64,000 nt of DNA from JAFGVL01 sp963662245 (lineage in GTDB: Bacteria > Bacteroidota > Bacteroidia > Bacteroidales > Paludibacteraceae): assembly GCA_963662245.2 (NCBI GenBank), contig CAXXVQ010000001.1, positions 124,001 through 188,000 of the forward strand, given 5' to 3'. Of the stretch, positions 24,201 through 32,404 are shown piece after piece. The position numbers were made by a program, and so were the translations under genes. Positions within the stretch are counted from its first letter, which is position 1, and each line of letters begins with the position of its first letter. The notes beneath the pieces were generated by a model that was given only the letters and a program-made list of their open reading frames with translations, did not search any database and had not been told where the DNA came from.

Positions 24201-25365
24201 ATGATAATAATGTTCATAGCTGTATGAAGTAAGTCAAAGATACAAGTTTGAAAGCAAATCACAGCTAGTTGATGAAGTTGAGAATTGTCGTACTTGCTGT
24301 ATGAAGTAAGTCAAAGATACAAGTTTGAAAGCAAATCACAGCAAGTGGTTAATTGATAATCGTACTACTTATGCTGTATGAAGTAAGTCAAAGATACAAG
24401 TTTGAAAGCAAATCACAGCAGGTGACAATTAAAGTGTATGCAACAACTTGCTGTATGAAGTAAGTCAAAGATACAAGTTTGAAAGCAAATCACAGCCAAT
24501 AATTACTGATTTAAGAAGTTATTGGTGCTGTATGAAGTAAGTCAAAGATACAAGTTTGAAAGCAAATCACAGCATATGTTTTGTTGTCTATTTTAATGCG
24601 TTGGCTGTATGAAGTAAGTCAAAGATACAAGTTTGAAAGCAAATCACAGCAGGCTTTGTTTGAAGGTCAAAAATCTATCTGCTGTATGAAGTAAGTCAAA
24701 GATACAAGTTTGAAAGCAAATCACAGCAATCAGAATAACCATAATCTGCGGTAGGATGCTGTATGAAGTAAGTCAAAGATACAAGTTTGAAAGCAAATCA
24801 CAGCAAGGGTAGAAAGCCCTTTACTCTGTTGAAAGCTGTATGAAGTAAGTCAAAGATACAAGTTTGAAAGCAAATCACAGCGGATGCAAATGGTAATGAA
24901 ATCGACCAAAAGCTGTATGAAGTAAGTCAAAGATACAAGTTTGAAAGCAAATCACAGCCCAAGGTATGACACTACCTTAGTGTAGATGCTGTATGAAGTA
25001 AGTCAAAGATACAAGTTTGAAAGCAAATCACAGCGGTGTGCTTTTAGTTCTTCAATGGTTAGTTGCTGTATGAAGTAAGTCAAAGATACAAGTTTGAAAG
25101 CAAATCACAGCAGGCACAATTGATTTAATAGAATGGGCAATGCTGTATGAAGTAAGTCAAAGATACAAGTTTGAAAGCAAATCACAGCTGAGTTGGTACA
25201 CAGACATACAGACATTATGCTGTATGAAGTAAGTCAAAGATACAAGTTTGAAAGCAAATCACAGCAGGACGAACTAATCCTTCTTGCTTGTACGAGCTGT
25301 ATGAAGTAAGTCAAAGATACAATTCTGAACCGAAGGTCACGACCAAAGGGAGTAAAGCAAATCAC
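21299..25365 (-). CRISPR. CRISPR array, 52 spacers, type II-C
   Basis: Fifty-two identical 47-nt repeats (plus strand begins GCTGTATGAAGTAAGTC and ends AAAGCAAATCACAGC) alternate with 52 spacers: 45 of 30 nt and 7 of 29 nt. A 53rd, interrupted repeat lies at 25296-25365. Transcription is on the minus strand, because the tracrRNA anti-repeat pairs with the minus-strand repeat start (CTGTGATTTGCTT) and because terminators facing that way lie at the left end. In that orientation each repeat carries TATCTTTG, a perfect -7 box, 19 bp after CTG. Spacers 21 (from 22881) and 45 (from 24728), counted from the left, differ at one base. Targets cannot be identified from sequence here. Confidence 0.98.
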
Positions 25366-25746
25366 CCAACACAACCACTTATAGCAATTCAACATTTACC
25401 GCTGTATTATTTATCAAATGAATTGCCAAAGGCTATTTTCGGGAATTATTACAGTTGCACTACAAGCAAAAAACAGTCTTTTTGTCAGAAAAAACTTAGA
25501 AACAGTTTAAAAAATTAAATAAAGACAAGATTAACAGGATTAACATGAAATTTAGATACATTCTCTAAGCCTGTAAATCTTGTAAATCCAGTCTTATTTG
25601 TTCATTAATATTCAATCTAATAAATTTAAACAGTTTCTCAAATATCAAAATACGAGACATTCATAACCCAATTTACCAACTTCACGAAAAAATATGAGGT
25701 ATTATATATTGAACAAACTATCTTTAATAAAATAAAAAGAACTACC
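25366..25746. other. Presumed leader side of the array; gene-free
   Basis: About 380 bp without a credible gene; a 76-codon frame starting inside the last repeat is an artefact. The region is AT-rich, as expected of a leader, but I see no TAnnTTTG box with proper spacing on the minus strand. It contains the inverted repeat at 25518-25598. TATCTTTA at 25719-25726, about 20 bp before rsgA, is a weak -7 candidate for that gene. Confidence 0.5.
25518..25598. repeat. Inverted repeat of the AAGATTAACAGGATTAACA type
   Basis: AATAAAGACAAGATTAACAG at the left pairs, with several mismatches, with the block ending TCCAGTCTTATT at the right. The arms are about 30 nt around a 25-nt centre. It resembles a dispersed palindromic repeat rather than a terminator, since no T-run follows. 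Confidence 0.5.
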
Positions 25747-26811
25747 ATGCAATTACAAGACCTAGGCTACAATGCCCAAATAGAAAAGTGGGCAACAGAA
25801 TACAACACAGAGAACTTTGAACTAGCTAGAGTTATTACCGAACACAAGGAACGCTATATCGTAAAAACTACTGAGGGAGAATACGAAAGCGAAATTACAG
25901 GAAACTTGCGCTATACAGCCCAAGGCCGTGAAGACTTCCCTGCTGTTGGTGATTGGGTTACTATCTCAGTTTTTGATAAGAACAGTGCCATAATCCACAA
26001 AGTTCTTCCTCGCTTCTCTATCATTAAACGACAAGCAGTTGGAAGCTCACATGATATTCAAATCATTGCTACAAATATTGATTACGGATTTCTAGTTCAG
26101 GCAGTAGACCGTGATTTCAATATCAATCGTTTGGAAAGATATCTTACCATCTGCTATTCTTCCAAAGTTGAACCCATCATAGTGCTGACTAAAACGGATC
26201 TAATTGCAGAACAAGAAGTTCAAGAGATTAAGGATAAGATTAAACAACGCATAAAAGATGTAGTAATAATAGCCATCAGTAGCGAAACTCTAAGTGGTTA
26301 CGAAAAAATTAAACAAGTGATTCAAGCAGGTAAAACCTATTGCCTACTAGGTTCATCAGGTGTAGGAAAATCTACTTTAATCAATAGGCTTTCGGGCAAA
26401 GACCTTATGGTAACTAACAATATAAGTGTTAGCACAAACAAAGGCAGACATGTAACTACCCACCGCGAACTTATTATACTTGAAAACGGCGAAATTCTAA
26501 TTGATAATCCGGGGATGCGTGAAGTTGGAATTGCTGATGAAGCTGAAGGACTGGAAACTACCTTTGACAGAATCATCGAACTTTCGAAGCATTGTAAATA
26601 CAGTGATTGCACACACACTTCCGAATCAGGCTGTTCCGTTCTAGAAGCCCTTGAAAAAGGAGAAATTTCTCAAGAATCTTACAATAATTACTTAAGACTA
26701 GAGCGAGAAAAAGAACACTACGAATCAACCCAAGCCGAACGACGCAAAAAGGATAAGGACTTTGGCAAAATGATTAAAAACTACAAAAAATCAAATAAGA
26801 AAGGCGACTAA
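25747..26811 (+). CDS. rsgA: Small ribosomal subunit biogenesis GTPase RsgA
   Basis: A 354-residue circularly permuted GTPase that tests maturation of the 30S subunit. An OB-fold (residues 30-105, ITGNLRYTAQGREDFPAVGDW) comes first. Then the GTPase motifs appear in permuted order: TKTD near 152, P-loop GSSGVGKSTLIN near 205, and DNPGMRE near 258. A zinc motif CKYSDCTHTSESGC follows near 285. It is longer than the roughly 300-residue form common in Bacteroidales and ends in a lysine-rich tail, so a second RsgA elsewhere in the genome is possible. It is monocistronic next to the CRISPR leader side. Confidence 0.9.
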   Translation: MQLQDLGYNAQIEKWATEYNTENFELARVITEHKERYIVKTTEGEYESEITGNLRYTAQGREDFPAVGDWVTISVFDKNSAIIHKVLPRFSIIKRQAVGSSHDIQIIATNIDYGFLVQAVDRDFNINRLERYLTICYSSKVEPIIVLTKTDLIAEQEVQEIKDKIKQRIKDVVIIAISSETLSGYEKIKQVIQAGKTYCLLGSSGVGKSTLINRLSGKDLMVTNNISVSTNKGRHVTTHRELIILENGEILIDNPGMREVGIADEAEGLETTFDRIIELSKHCKYSDCTHTSESGCSVLEALEKGEISQESYNNYLRLEREKEHYESTQAERRKKDKDFGKMIKNYKKSNKKGD

Positions 26812-26821
26812 CAGTCGCCTT
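26801..26821. terminator. Hairpin between convergent rsgA and the DUF2490 gene
   Basis: AAGGCGACT/AGTCGCCTT around an AAC loop overlaps the rsgA stop codon. The T-rich sequence behind it is short, so it is a modest terminator for either strand. Confidence 0.6.
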
Positions 26822-26826
26822 AACTT

Positions 26827-27618
26827 TTATCTCCAATCAAACTTATATGCAACACCTAAAATGTGCATATATTCCCTTTCATTAGTCAAATAAACGGCTT
26901 TGATTGTTTCTTTATCTTTTTTGTAATCAATTTCCACATCCTTATTTGTATCAATATCAAATCGGTAATAGAATTCCAAACTGTTACGCCTATCTAATCT
27001 CCACTTCAATCCCACTTGGTTACGAATACTATTGATATAATTTCCACCTGCATAATCAGGAGCGTTTAAGGTATTACAAACTTCTATCTCATAATAAGGT
27101 TTTAGGGGCTTATTAAAAAACGCATACTCAACTCCAAACTTTGAACGAAGTATATATTCCGGGTTAGACTTCTCTAGCAAATTAGGATCATCGGTACGCA
27201 CAGTTACTTGTCCTCTTTCACGCAAAGTAAATTTCCATTGAAGGTATTCATAATTACCTACTAAATCAATCTTTGCACGGTGCCTTAAGTCCCAATATTT
27301 TTCATAACCCGATTTCTTTTTACCATCATGCCATATAGACATAAAATTGTATCCACCGCCCATTTTTGCATATTCATTGAACCGATAGTAAAGAGAAATT
27401 TCAGAATAGATACGATCTAAAGTTCCACTATTTTCTTTAAATCTCATCTCCTCTTCCCACACCCACGAATAGCCTTTTCCAAAAGGTTTATCCACGGAAA
27501 AACCCACACGAGAAGTGACATCAGTCGTAGTGGTATCAGATTCATAAAAATTCTGAGCCTGACAGATTACAGAACTCAACGACAAGACTGCAAAAAGAAT
27601 TATTCTCCTAATTGTCAT
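26827..27618 (-). CDS. DUF2490 outer-membrane protein
   Basis: A 263-residue exported protein with a signal peptide (MTIRRIILFAVLSLSSVICQAQ). The mature part is a series of amphipathic strands alternating with charged loops (WVWEEEMRFKENSG, EISLYYRFNEYAKMGGGYNF, RNSLEFYYRFDID) and ends in an aromatic residue pattern (HILGVAYKFDWR). This fits a small outer-membrane beta-barrel of the DUF2490 type. It is the last gene of a four-gene minus-strand operon with DUF4956 and VTC-domain proteins (11-bp gap), which points to an envelope role; the substrate is unknown. Confidence 0.8.
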   Translation of the reverse strand: MTIRRIILFAVLSLSSVICQAQNFYESDTTTTDVTSRVGFSVDKPFGKGYSWVWEEEMRFKENSGTLDRIYSEISLYYRFNEYAKMGGGYNFMSIWHDGKKKSGYEKYWDLRHRAKIDLVGNYEYLQWKFTLRERGQVTVRTDDPNLLEKSNPEYILRSKFGVEYAFFNKPLKPYYEIEVCNTLNAPDYAGGNYINSIRNQVGLKWRLDRRNSLEFYYRFDIDTNKDVEIDYKKDKETIKAVYLTNEREYMHILGVAYKFDWR

Positions 27619-27629
27619 TTCAATATATT

Positions 27630-28379
27630 TTAACCGATAAACTGATCTGGTTTTGTTAACGAATCAATTGTATTTGTTTCATCAACACCCAATTGATAGT
27701 ACAGTTTGATAAACGCAACATCACGCAAAAAGTCAATATGACCAATCTCGATTTTTTCAATCTCTAAACCGGTACGAAGCTTCAAATCCTCCATCAGCTC
27801 TGCTCGACGAGCAGGAACAATATTTTCAATCTTATCATAAATAATCAACTTAGTACTTCTATGTTTCAGAAACTTTTGACTCTCTAATGCCCAAGTTAAA
27901 CCTATTAACAATAAATTAGTAGCAACCAGTTCAGCATAGGATACCGACATTGCCAACCCATTGATCACTGAAATACCTACAATTACAAACAAATATGTCA
28001 TTTCCCTAATAGGCACAGTTTCAGTACGATAACGAATCATACCAAAGATGGCAAACAAACCAATGGTAAGCCCAATCTGCATGCTCACATTCCCCATTAA
28101 ACAGATTAACAAGAACATAGTAGCACTGAATATCATAAAGGTTACATAATAATCTCTACGCTGACTCTTTTTATAGTAAAAATACTGCACTATCACCCAT
28201 GCTATCAGCATATTAAATGCAAACCTAATAAATAGCTGCAAAAGACTATGTGGCTCAAAAAGTGGCACTCCTAAAAACTGAGGACCTGCATACTCTAGCC
28301 CCCCATATAAATTCCCAATAACTGTGTCTGTGGCTAAATATGCATTGTTAGCTAAAGTATCGACAAATAATGAATCCAT
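27630..28379 (-). CDS. DUF4956 integral membrane protein
   Basis: A 249-residue inner-membrane protein. Hydrophobic segments cover roughly residues 45-65, 75-110 and 125-165 (LLQLFIRFAFNMLIAWVIVQ, TFMIFSATMFLLICLMG, MQIGLTIGLFAIFGMIRYR), and then a soluble carboxy-terminal domain follows (DLKLRTGLEIEKIEIGHIDF). FAIFGMIRYRTETVPIREMTY is the conserved family block. DUF4956 genes are commonly paired with VTC-domain genes, as here (3-bp gap). The biochemical function is not established. Confidence 0.85.
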   Translation of the reverse strand: MDSLFVDTLANNAYLATDTVIGNLYGGLEYAGPQFLGVPLFEPHSLLQLFIRFAFNMLIAWVIVQYFYYKKSQRRDYYVTFMIFSATMFLLICLMGNVSMQIGLTIGLFAIFGMIRYRTETVPIREMTYLFVIVGISVINGLAMSVSYAELVATNLLLIGLTWALESQKFLKHRSTKLIIYDKIENIVPARRAELMEDLKLRTGLEIEKIEIGHIDFLRDVAFIKLYYQLGVDETNTIDSLTKPDQFIG

Positions 28380-28382
28380 TTT

Positions 28383-29150
28383 TTATATTTTTTCTGTTAT
28401 GTAATAAAGTTTATTCTTAAATCTATTGTTCTTAATAGATGGGGTTGTAAGAGACATTCCTATGCAATATTTACTAATGCTAACAGGCTTTACTCTTAAC
28501 TTCTGTAATATCTGTTTCATCTGTGAATTATACACCCCGTCTTGTTTTAACTCAATAACCATTAAATTAGGAAGACTGACTGATGAACTCGTTTGGATAT
28601 TCTGAAAATAAAGATTCGTATCAATCGTTAGTCGCTCTGTTTTTTCATTATTAACCAATGTTATTCGAGAAAAGGCAGACTGCAAATGAGGTATCAAATC
28701 CGAATGTTCATAATGAGCCTCATTATTAATAAAATCTATTGCAGATTTATTTTCGGAGAAGTCCTTGAAATCAGAATTACCAATCTCAATTCTAAGCTTA
28801 TGAGTTCTTCCCTTATTTGTTTTATTCTTAATTTCTAAGAAATTTAAATCAGAGTCAACATACCTACGCGTTCTTATCTTCTGTCTTTTTAATTTTCTGT
28901 TATGATGTTTCAAATACATATCAATATCACTTGTATCAAAATAAACAGAGTCATAAGAACTTACAGGTAGTCCGTTAACAACTTGCACCCGATAAGAATC
29001 AGATGCTAAGCGAATTATCTCGGGCAAAAGATTAATATTGGCAGCAAACTTTGTATCAACGCGATTCATCAACTTTATTGATTGCATCTCGGACAACAAA
29101 ATTGGCCTCATACTGTCTAATGCTGATATATTATAAAGAGGAATTTGCAT
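28383..29150 (-). CDS. VTC-domain (polyphosphate polymerase-like) protein
   Basis: A 255-residue CYTH-superfamily protein related to the catalytic tunnel domain of yeast VTC4. The basic residues of the tunnel appear in MNRVDTKFAA, RKLKRQKIRTRRYVDSD and FLEIKNKTNKGRTHKLRI, and the acidic metal ligands in YDSVYFDTSDIDMY and LMVIELKQDG. It may build or bind polyphosphate from ATP, or act on another anionic chain; the bacterial members are little characterised. It is cotranscribed with DUF4956 (3-bp gap) and a small exported protein (5-bp gap). Confidence 0.82.
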   Translation of the reverse strand: MQIPLYNISALDSMRPILLSEMQSIKLMNRVDTKFAANINLLPEIIRLASDSYRVQVVNGLPVSSYDSVYFDTSDIDMYLKHHNRKLKRQKIRTRRYVDSDLNFLEIKNKTNKGRTHKLRIEIGNSDFKDFSENKSAIDFINNEAHYEHSDLIPHLQSAFSRITLVNNEKTERLTIDTNLYFQNIQTSSSVSLPNLMVIELKQDGVYNSQMKQILQKLRVKPVSISKYCIGMSLTTPSIKNNRFKNKLYYITEKI

Positions 29151-29155
29151 TTCGA

Positions 29156-29584
29156 TTATTTATCTGAAAATTCATACTCAAAACTTTTTATAGAATATAA
29201 CTTCCCATTGGGTAAATAGTTATATTGTTTCTTTTTAGTTCCATCATCATTGTATTCATATTTCCGTACCCTTACAACTTTATTTCTATCATTATATACG
29301 ACTTCCCTCTCTACCTTGCCAATGTCATTGTAAGAAGTTGTGATTCTTTCTCGTTGGCCATAAGTGGAATATTCTATTTCCTCAATTTTTCTACCTTGGT
29401 CATCATAAACAGTCAGGTGATCAAGCCATTTCGACTTTCCTTTTGAATCTGTATTCCATTCCTTTACTGTTAGGTTCTTTCTTTTTGCTCTTTTGGCTAA
29501 AGTTTCTGGACTTACTTGAGACATGGCTAGCATAGGTAATACAGCTAGCAAAACACTAGAAATTAAAATCTTACGCATTATCAT
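29156..29584 (-). CDS. Small exported protein with RHS/YwqK-like strand repeats
   Basis: A 142-residue protein with a signal peptide (MIMRKILISSVLLAVLPMLAMS). The mature part consists of repeated short strands of the type DDQGRKIEEIEYSTYGQRER, YNDIGKVEREVVYNDRNKVV and YNDDGTKKKQYNYLPNGKLY. These have the tyrosine/asparagine/glycine spacing of YwqK or RHS-like beta repeats. No enzyme motif is visible. It is the first gene of the VTC-DUF4956-DUF2490 operon, so a periplasmic or surface accessory role is likely. Confidence 0.6.
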   Translation of the reverse strand: MIMRKILISSVLLAVLPMLAMSQVSPETLAKRAKRKNLTVKEWNTDSKGKSKWLDHLTVYDDQGRKIEEIEYSTYGQRERITTSYNDIGKVEREVVYNDRNKVVRVRKYEYNDDGTKKKQYNYLPNGKLYSIKSFEYEFSDK

Positions 29585-29634
29585 AATTAAACATTAAAAA
29601 AAATCCAATTAAAAAAGTTATGAAAAGGGCTTTC

Positions 29635-29671
29635 AAGAAGCATATTGACCGATATAGCCTATATGCTTCTT
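29635..29671 (-). terminator. Hairpin after the surface lipoprotein gene
   Basis: AAGAAGCATAT pairs perfectly with ATATGCTTCTT around a 15-nt loop, 32 bp past the stop of the minus-strand lipoprotein gene. The T-run is missing, so termination efficiency is uncertain. Confidence 0.5.
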
Positions 29672-29702
29672 AAAAGATTAGAAAATGAAAAAGTTTTTGA
29701 TT

Positions 29703-31583
29703 TTAAAAAGGTCTTCCTGTAGAACTACTTCCATAGGTAGTAACCATACTACTTACAGAAATACTAGCAGCTTGAGTACCTCCGGAATAAGTTCCATCTG
29801 TAATATATCCATGAAAATCGGTTCCACCGCTCAAAGTGCCACCCTTAAGTAAAGTATAGGTACCTGTAGATAAACTAGAACTACTATACAAGAGTGTCAT
29901 TTGAGAATATGTACGCGGTATCTTATAAATAAGTAATTGGTTATTTGAGGCATCTTGAAGACAAATATATTGACCACTAGTTCCTGAACCAGAATAAACA
30001 ATACTACGCTGAGTACATGCACTAGATGTGGGCGTACTCGTTGCTCCACCAGTACCAATAAGAATTCCTCCGGTTATTTTAAATGTATTTTGATCACAAT
30101 CAAATCCTTCTTCCGGAGCAGTTGTACCAGATGAGATTATTAATCCACCAGTTATTGTTAAAGTTCCATTTGAATCAATACCATCATTATTTGACGCATA
30201 TGAATAAATATTACCTCCATTAATTACAATTGCAGAACTAGCATTGATACCATCATCATAAGATGTTATTTCAATAGTACCTGCATTTATCGTAATCGTG
30301 TTCTTACTTTCAATACCCTCAGAACCTTCTCCACCTGAAGCTGTCACATTTATAGTTCCTCCATTGATTACAATGTTACCATCAGCCTTAATCCCTTTTG
30401 GTGACGAGTCTAAAGTGCTACTATATGTGTACTGTTTTCCTGTTGTTTTCACAGTAATTGTTCCACTACTTATTAGAATTGTCCCATCAACAGAAATTCC
30501 TTTACCAGCTAAACCTGTAGATGTAATAGAAAGAGTAGCTCCTGAAAATTCTAAACTTCCATCACAATTAATCCCCGCCGGAGATGCAATATCCAAATCA
30601 TCTGAATCATAATATGCAGCACCCGAAACGGTACATATAATATCACCGCCGGTAATACTCATATTCCCAGAACTTTTCAAAGCTTTTGAACCACCTCCGC
30701 TTACTGAGCAAGAGATTGTACCTCCACTTATGTATAAATCAACTTCAGCATTAATTGCATCACTTTTTTGCTTAGTTGTAGATAAAGTAATATCACCTCC
30801 GGTAATATTTACATTCCCGGCTTCACACTCTATAGCATCTGCAGTACTACTAACATTCAATGTACCTCCACTTATGTTAACATAATCATTTGCATGAATA
30901 CCATCCGTAGTCGCAGATGAAACAGTAATAGTACCACTACGCAAAGCAAAATAGGTATCGGAACAAATTGCATGCTTGTAATATCCATTTAAACCAAGGC
31001 TACCAGAACCGCTTATAATAACCGGTCCCTCAGCAAATAATGTTGCTTTTTGATCTTCAGATGAAGTCGCATAGCTTGAACCATCAACTAAGGTATTAGT
31101 CCCTTTAAGTACTGTCAATGCTCTACTTTCTGATTGCAGGTTAAGTGCCGGCCCATCAGAGTTTGTAATACTTACATTACTTAAAATTAGCTCATAATCA
31201 GATGTAGAATATAATTTAAATGATCCATCTGTTGTAGTTCCGGAAAGGACATAAACAACACCTGAAGCAGTAGAATTTAAACTTACATCAGCATTTGAGA
31301 TAGAAGATATTACTGTAGATAGGTTATTGACGACACTAACTGTAGAACCACTATAGCTTACATAAATAGTATCCGAGACAGTAAAATTTTCGACTAGATC
31401 TGATGATGCTAGCGAATCATCACTAATGGAGATATCAGATGTTGAACCATCTGTAGCAGTAGTAGTTGATTCGGTATCATTATCACTGTCATCATCAAAA
31501 TCTTTGGTGCATGATGCTAAAGTAAAGCTTGATATCACAAGACTAACTAGCGCAAAAAGAAATAAAATTCTGTAATTTTTCAT
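29703..31583 (-). CDS. Surface lipoprotein with carbohydrate-binding-like (DUF4353-type) repeats
   Basis: A 626-residue lipoprotein. The signal peptide ends in a lipobox (LASC) at residues 21-24, followed by TKDFDDDSDND, an acidic stretch like the Bacteroidetes surface-export signal. The mature protein is a low-charge, Ser/Thr/Gly-rich parallel beta-helix: imperfect repeats of GGTI, INGG or ITGG followed by a short strand and SDGIDA/ADGIHAN-type turns, about every 20-35 residues from 135 to 520. This pattern is seen in proteins annotated as carbohydrate-binding domain-containing, often encoded near CotH, VTC and DUF4956 genes. Function is inferred as adhesion or matrix binding. It is separated by 118 bp from the VTC operon. 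Confidence 0.75.
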   Translation of the reverse strand: MKNYRILFLFALVSLVISSFTLASCTKDFDDDSDNDTESTTTATDGSTSDISISDDSLASSDLVENFTVSDTIYVSYSGSTVSVVNNLSTVISSISNADVSLNSTASGVVYVLSGTTTDGSFKLYSTSDYELILSNVSITNSDGPALNLQSESRALTVLKGTNTLVDGSSYATSSEDQKATLFAEGPVIISGSGSLGLNGYYKHAICSDTYFALRSGTITVSSATTDGIHANDYVNISGGTLNVSSTADAIECEAGNVNITGGDITLSTTKQKSDAINAEVDLYISGGTISCSVSGGGSKALKSSGNMSITGGDIICTVSGAAYYDSDDLDIASPAGINCDGSLEFSGATLSITSTGLAGKGISVDGTILISSGTITVKTTGKQYTYSSTLDSSPKGIKADGNIVINGGTINVTASGGEGSEGIESKNTITINAGTIEITSYDDGINASSAIVINGGNIYSYASNNDGIDSNGTLTITGGLIISSGTTAPEEGFDCDQNTFKITGGILIGTGGATSTPTSSACTQRSIVYSGSGTSGQYICLQDASNNQLLIYKIPRTYSQMTLLYSSSSLSTGTYTLLKGGTLSGGTDFHGYITDGTYSGGTQAASISVSSMVTTYGSSSTGRPF

Positions 31584-31728
31584 ATTAAAAAACTTGTTTG
31601 ATTAAACATTTTATTTTGTTTATGTATTCAAAACAAACTCATATAAAAAATTACCTAAGTGCATTTGTAAAAAATGAAACAAAAATGAAACAATCCCGTA
31701 TTATCAGTTTCTTTGACTTATAGAAAAT

Positions 31729-31760
31729 TTGTTTTAAAGTTTTATTTTTTTCTATTTTTG
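31729..31760 (+). promoter_or_regulatory. Promoter of the ECF sigma factor operon
   Basis: TTG at 31729-31731, 21 bp, then TATTTTTG at 31753-31760. The predicted RNA would begin only about 10-15 nt before the GTG start codon at 31779. Confidence 0.65.
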
Positions 31761-31778
31761 TCAGGCTAAAGAAATAAA

Positions 31779-32384
31779 GTGCAAGAAGAAAAAAACGATA
31801 TTAACCAAAGAATAGCTCTGGGTGATGCAAAAGCTTTTAAAGAGCTGTATCAGCTATATTATTATGCATTATGTCGTTTTGCAAGTAATTATTTGTGCGA
31901 TGATGCACAAGCAGAAGATATTGTGCAAGATGTTTTATTAAGATTATGGGAGCAACGAACTCGTTTTGCTGAAATCGCAAACTTAAAATCATATCTGTAT
32001 TTATCGGTAAAAAATGCATGTTTAAATCACCTAACACACCAAAAGATAGTAGCAAAACATGCAGATATTATTTCTGATGAAATTAATTTATTGGTATTAC
32101 AAACTATAAATAGCACTTTTGATGATGAAGAGCCTTCATTAGAAGAACAAGTCTTAAATGCAATTGCGAACTTACCCAAACAGTGCAGTGAAATATTTAA
32201 GCTGAAATATTTAGAAGGGAAACGCACAAAAGAAATTGCAGAAGATTTAGAGATTTCACCCCGAACAGTCAATGCACACATATACAACGCATTAAAGAGT
32301 ATCAGAAACCATTTTAAAGATATTTCATTATTTCTGATTCTGAGTTTTATTTGTTTTTTTGACAAATACTTAGGTAATTTTTAA
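31779..32384 (+). CDS. RNA polymerase ECF sigma factor
   Basis: A 201-residue sigma-70 family factor of the extracytoplasmic-function group. Region 2 covers about residues 20-90 (FKELYQLYYYALCRFASNYL, EDIVQDVLLRLWEQR). Region 4 covers 130-185 (LPKQCSEIFKLKYLEGKRTK, then IAEDLEISPRTVNAHIYNAL). It has no region 3. The start codon is GTG; no ATG exists nearby upstream. The last 20 residues are hydrophobic (FLILSFICFFDKYLG), a feature seen in some Bacteroidota ECF factors. The gene for its FecR-type anti-sigma factor follows after 20 bp. Confidence 0.9.
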   Translation: MQEEKNDINQRIALGDAKAFKELYQLYYYALCRFASNYLCDDAQAEDIVQDVLLRLWEQRTRFAEIANLKSYLYLSVKNACLNHLTHQKIVAKHADIISDEINLLVLQTINSTFDDEEPSLEEQVLNAIANLPKQCSEIFKLKYLEGKRTKEIAEDLEISPRTVNAHIYNALKSIRNHFKDISLFLILSFICFFDKYLGNF

Positions 32385-32404
32385 ACCATACTTGTTTAAA
32401 GAGC

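Noticed and set aside
25288..25518. A 76-codon open frame starting in the last CRISPR repeat
   Set aside because: It is read through repeat, palindrome and leader sequence and has no protein-like composition.
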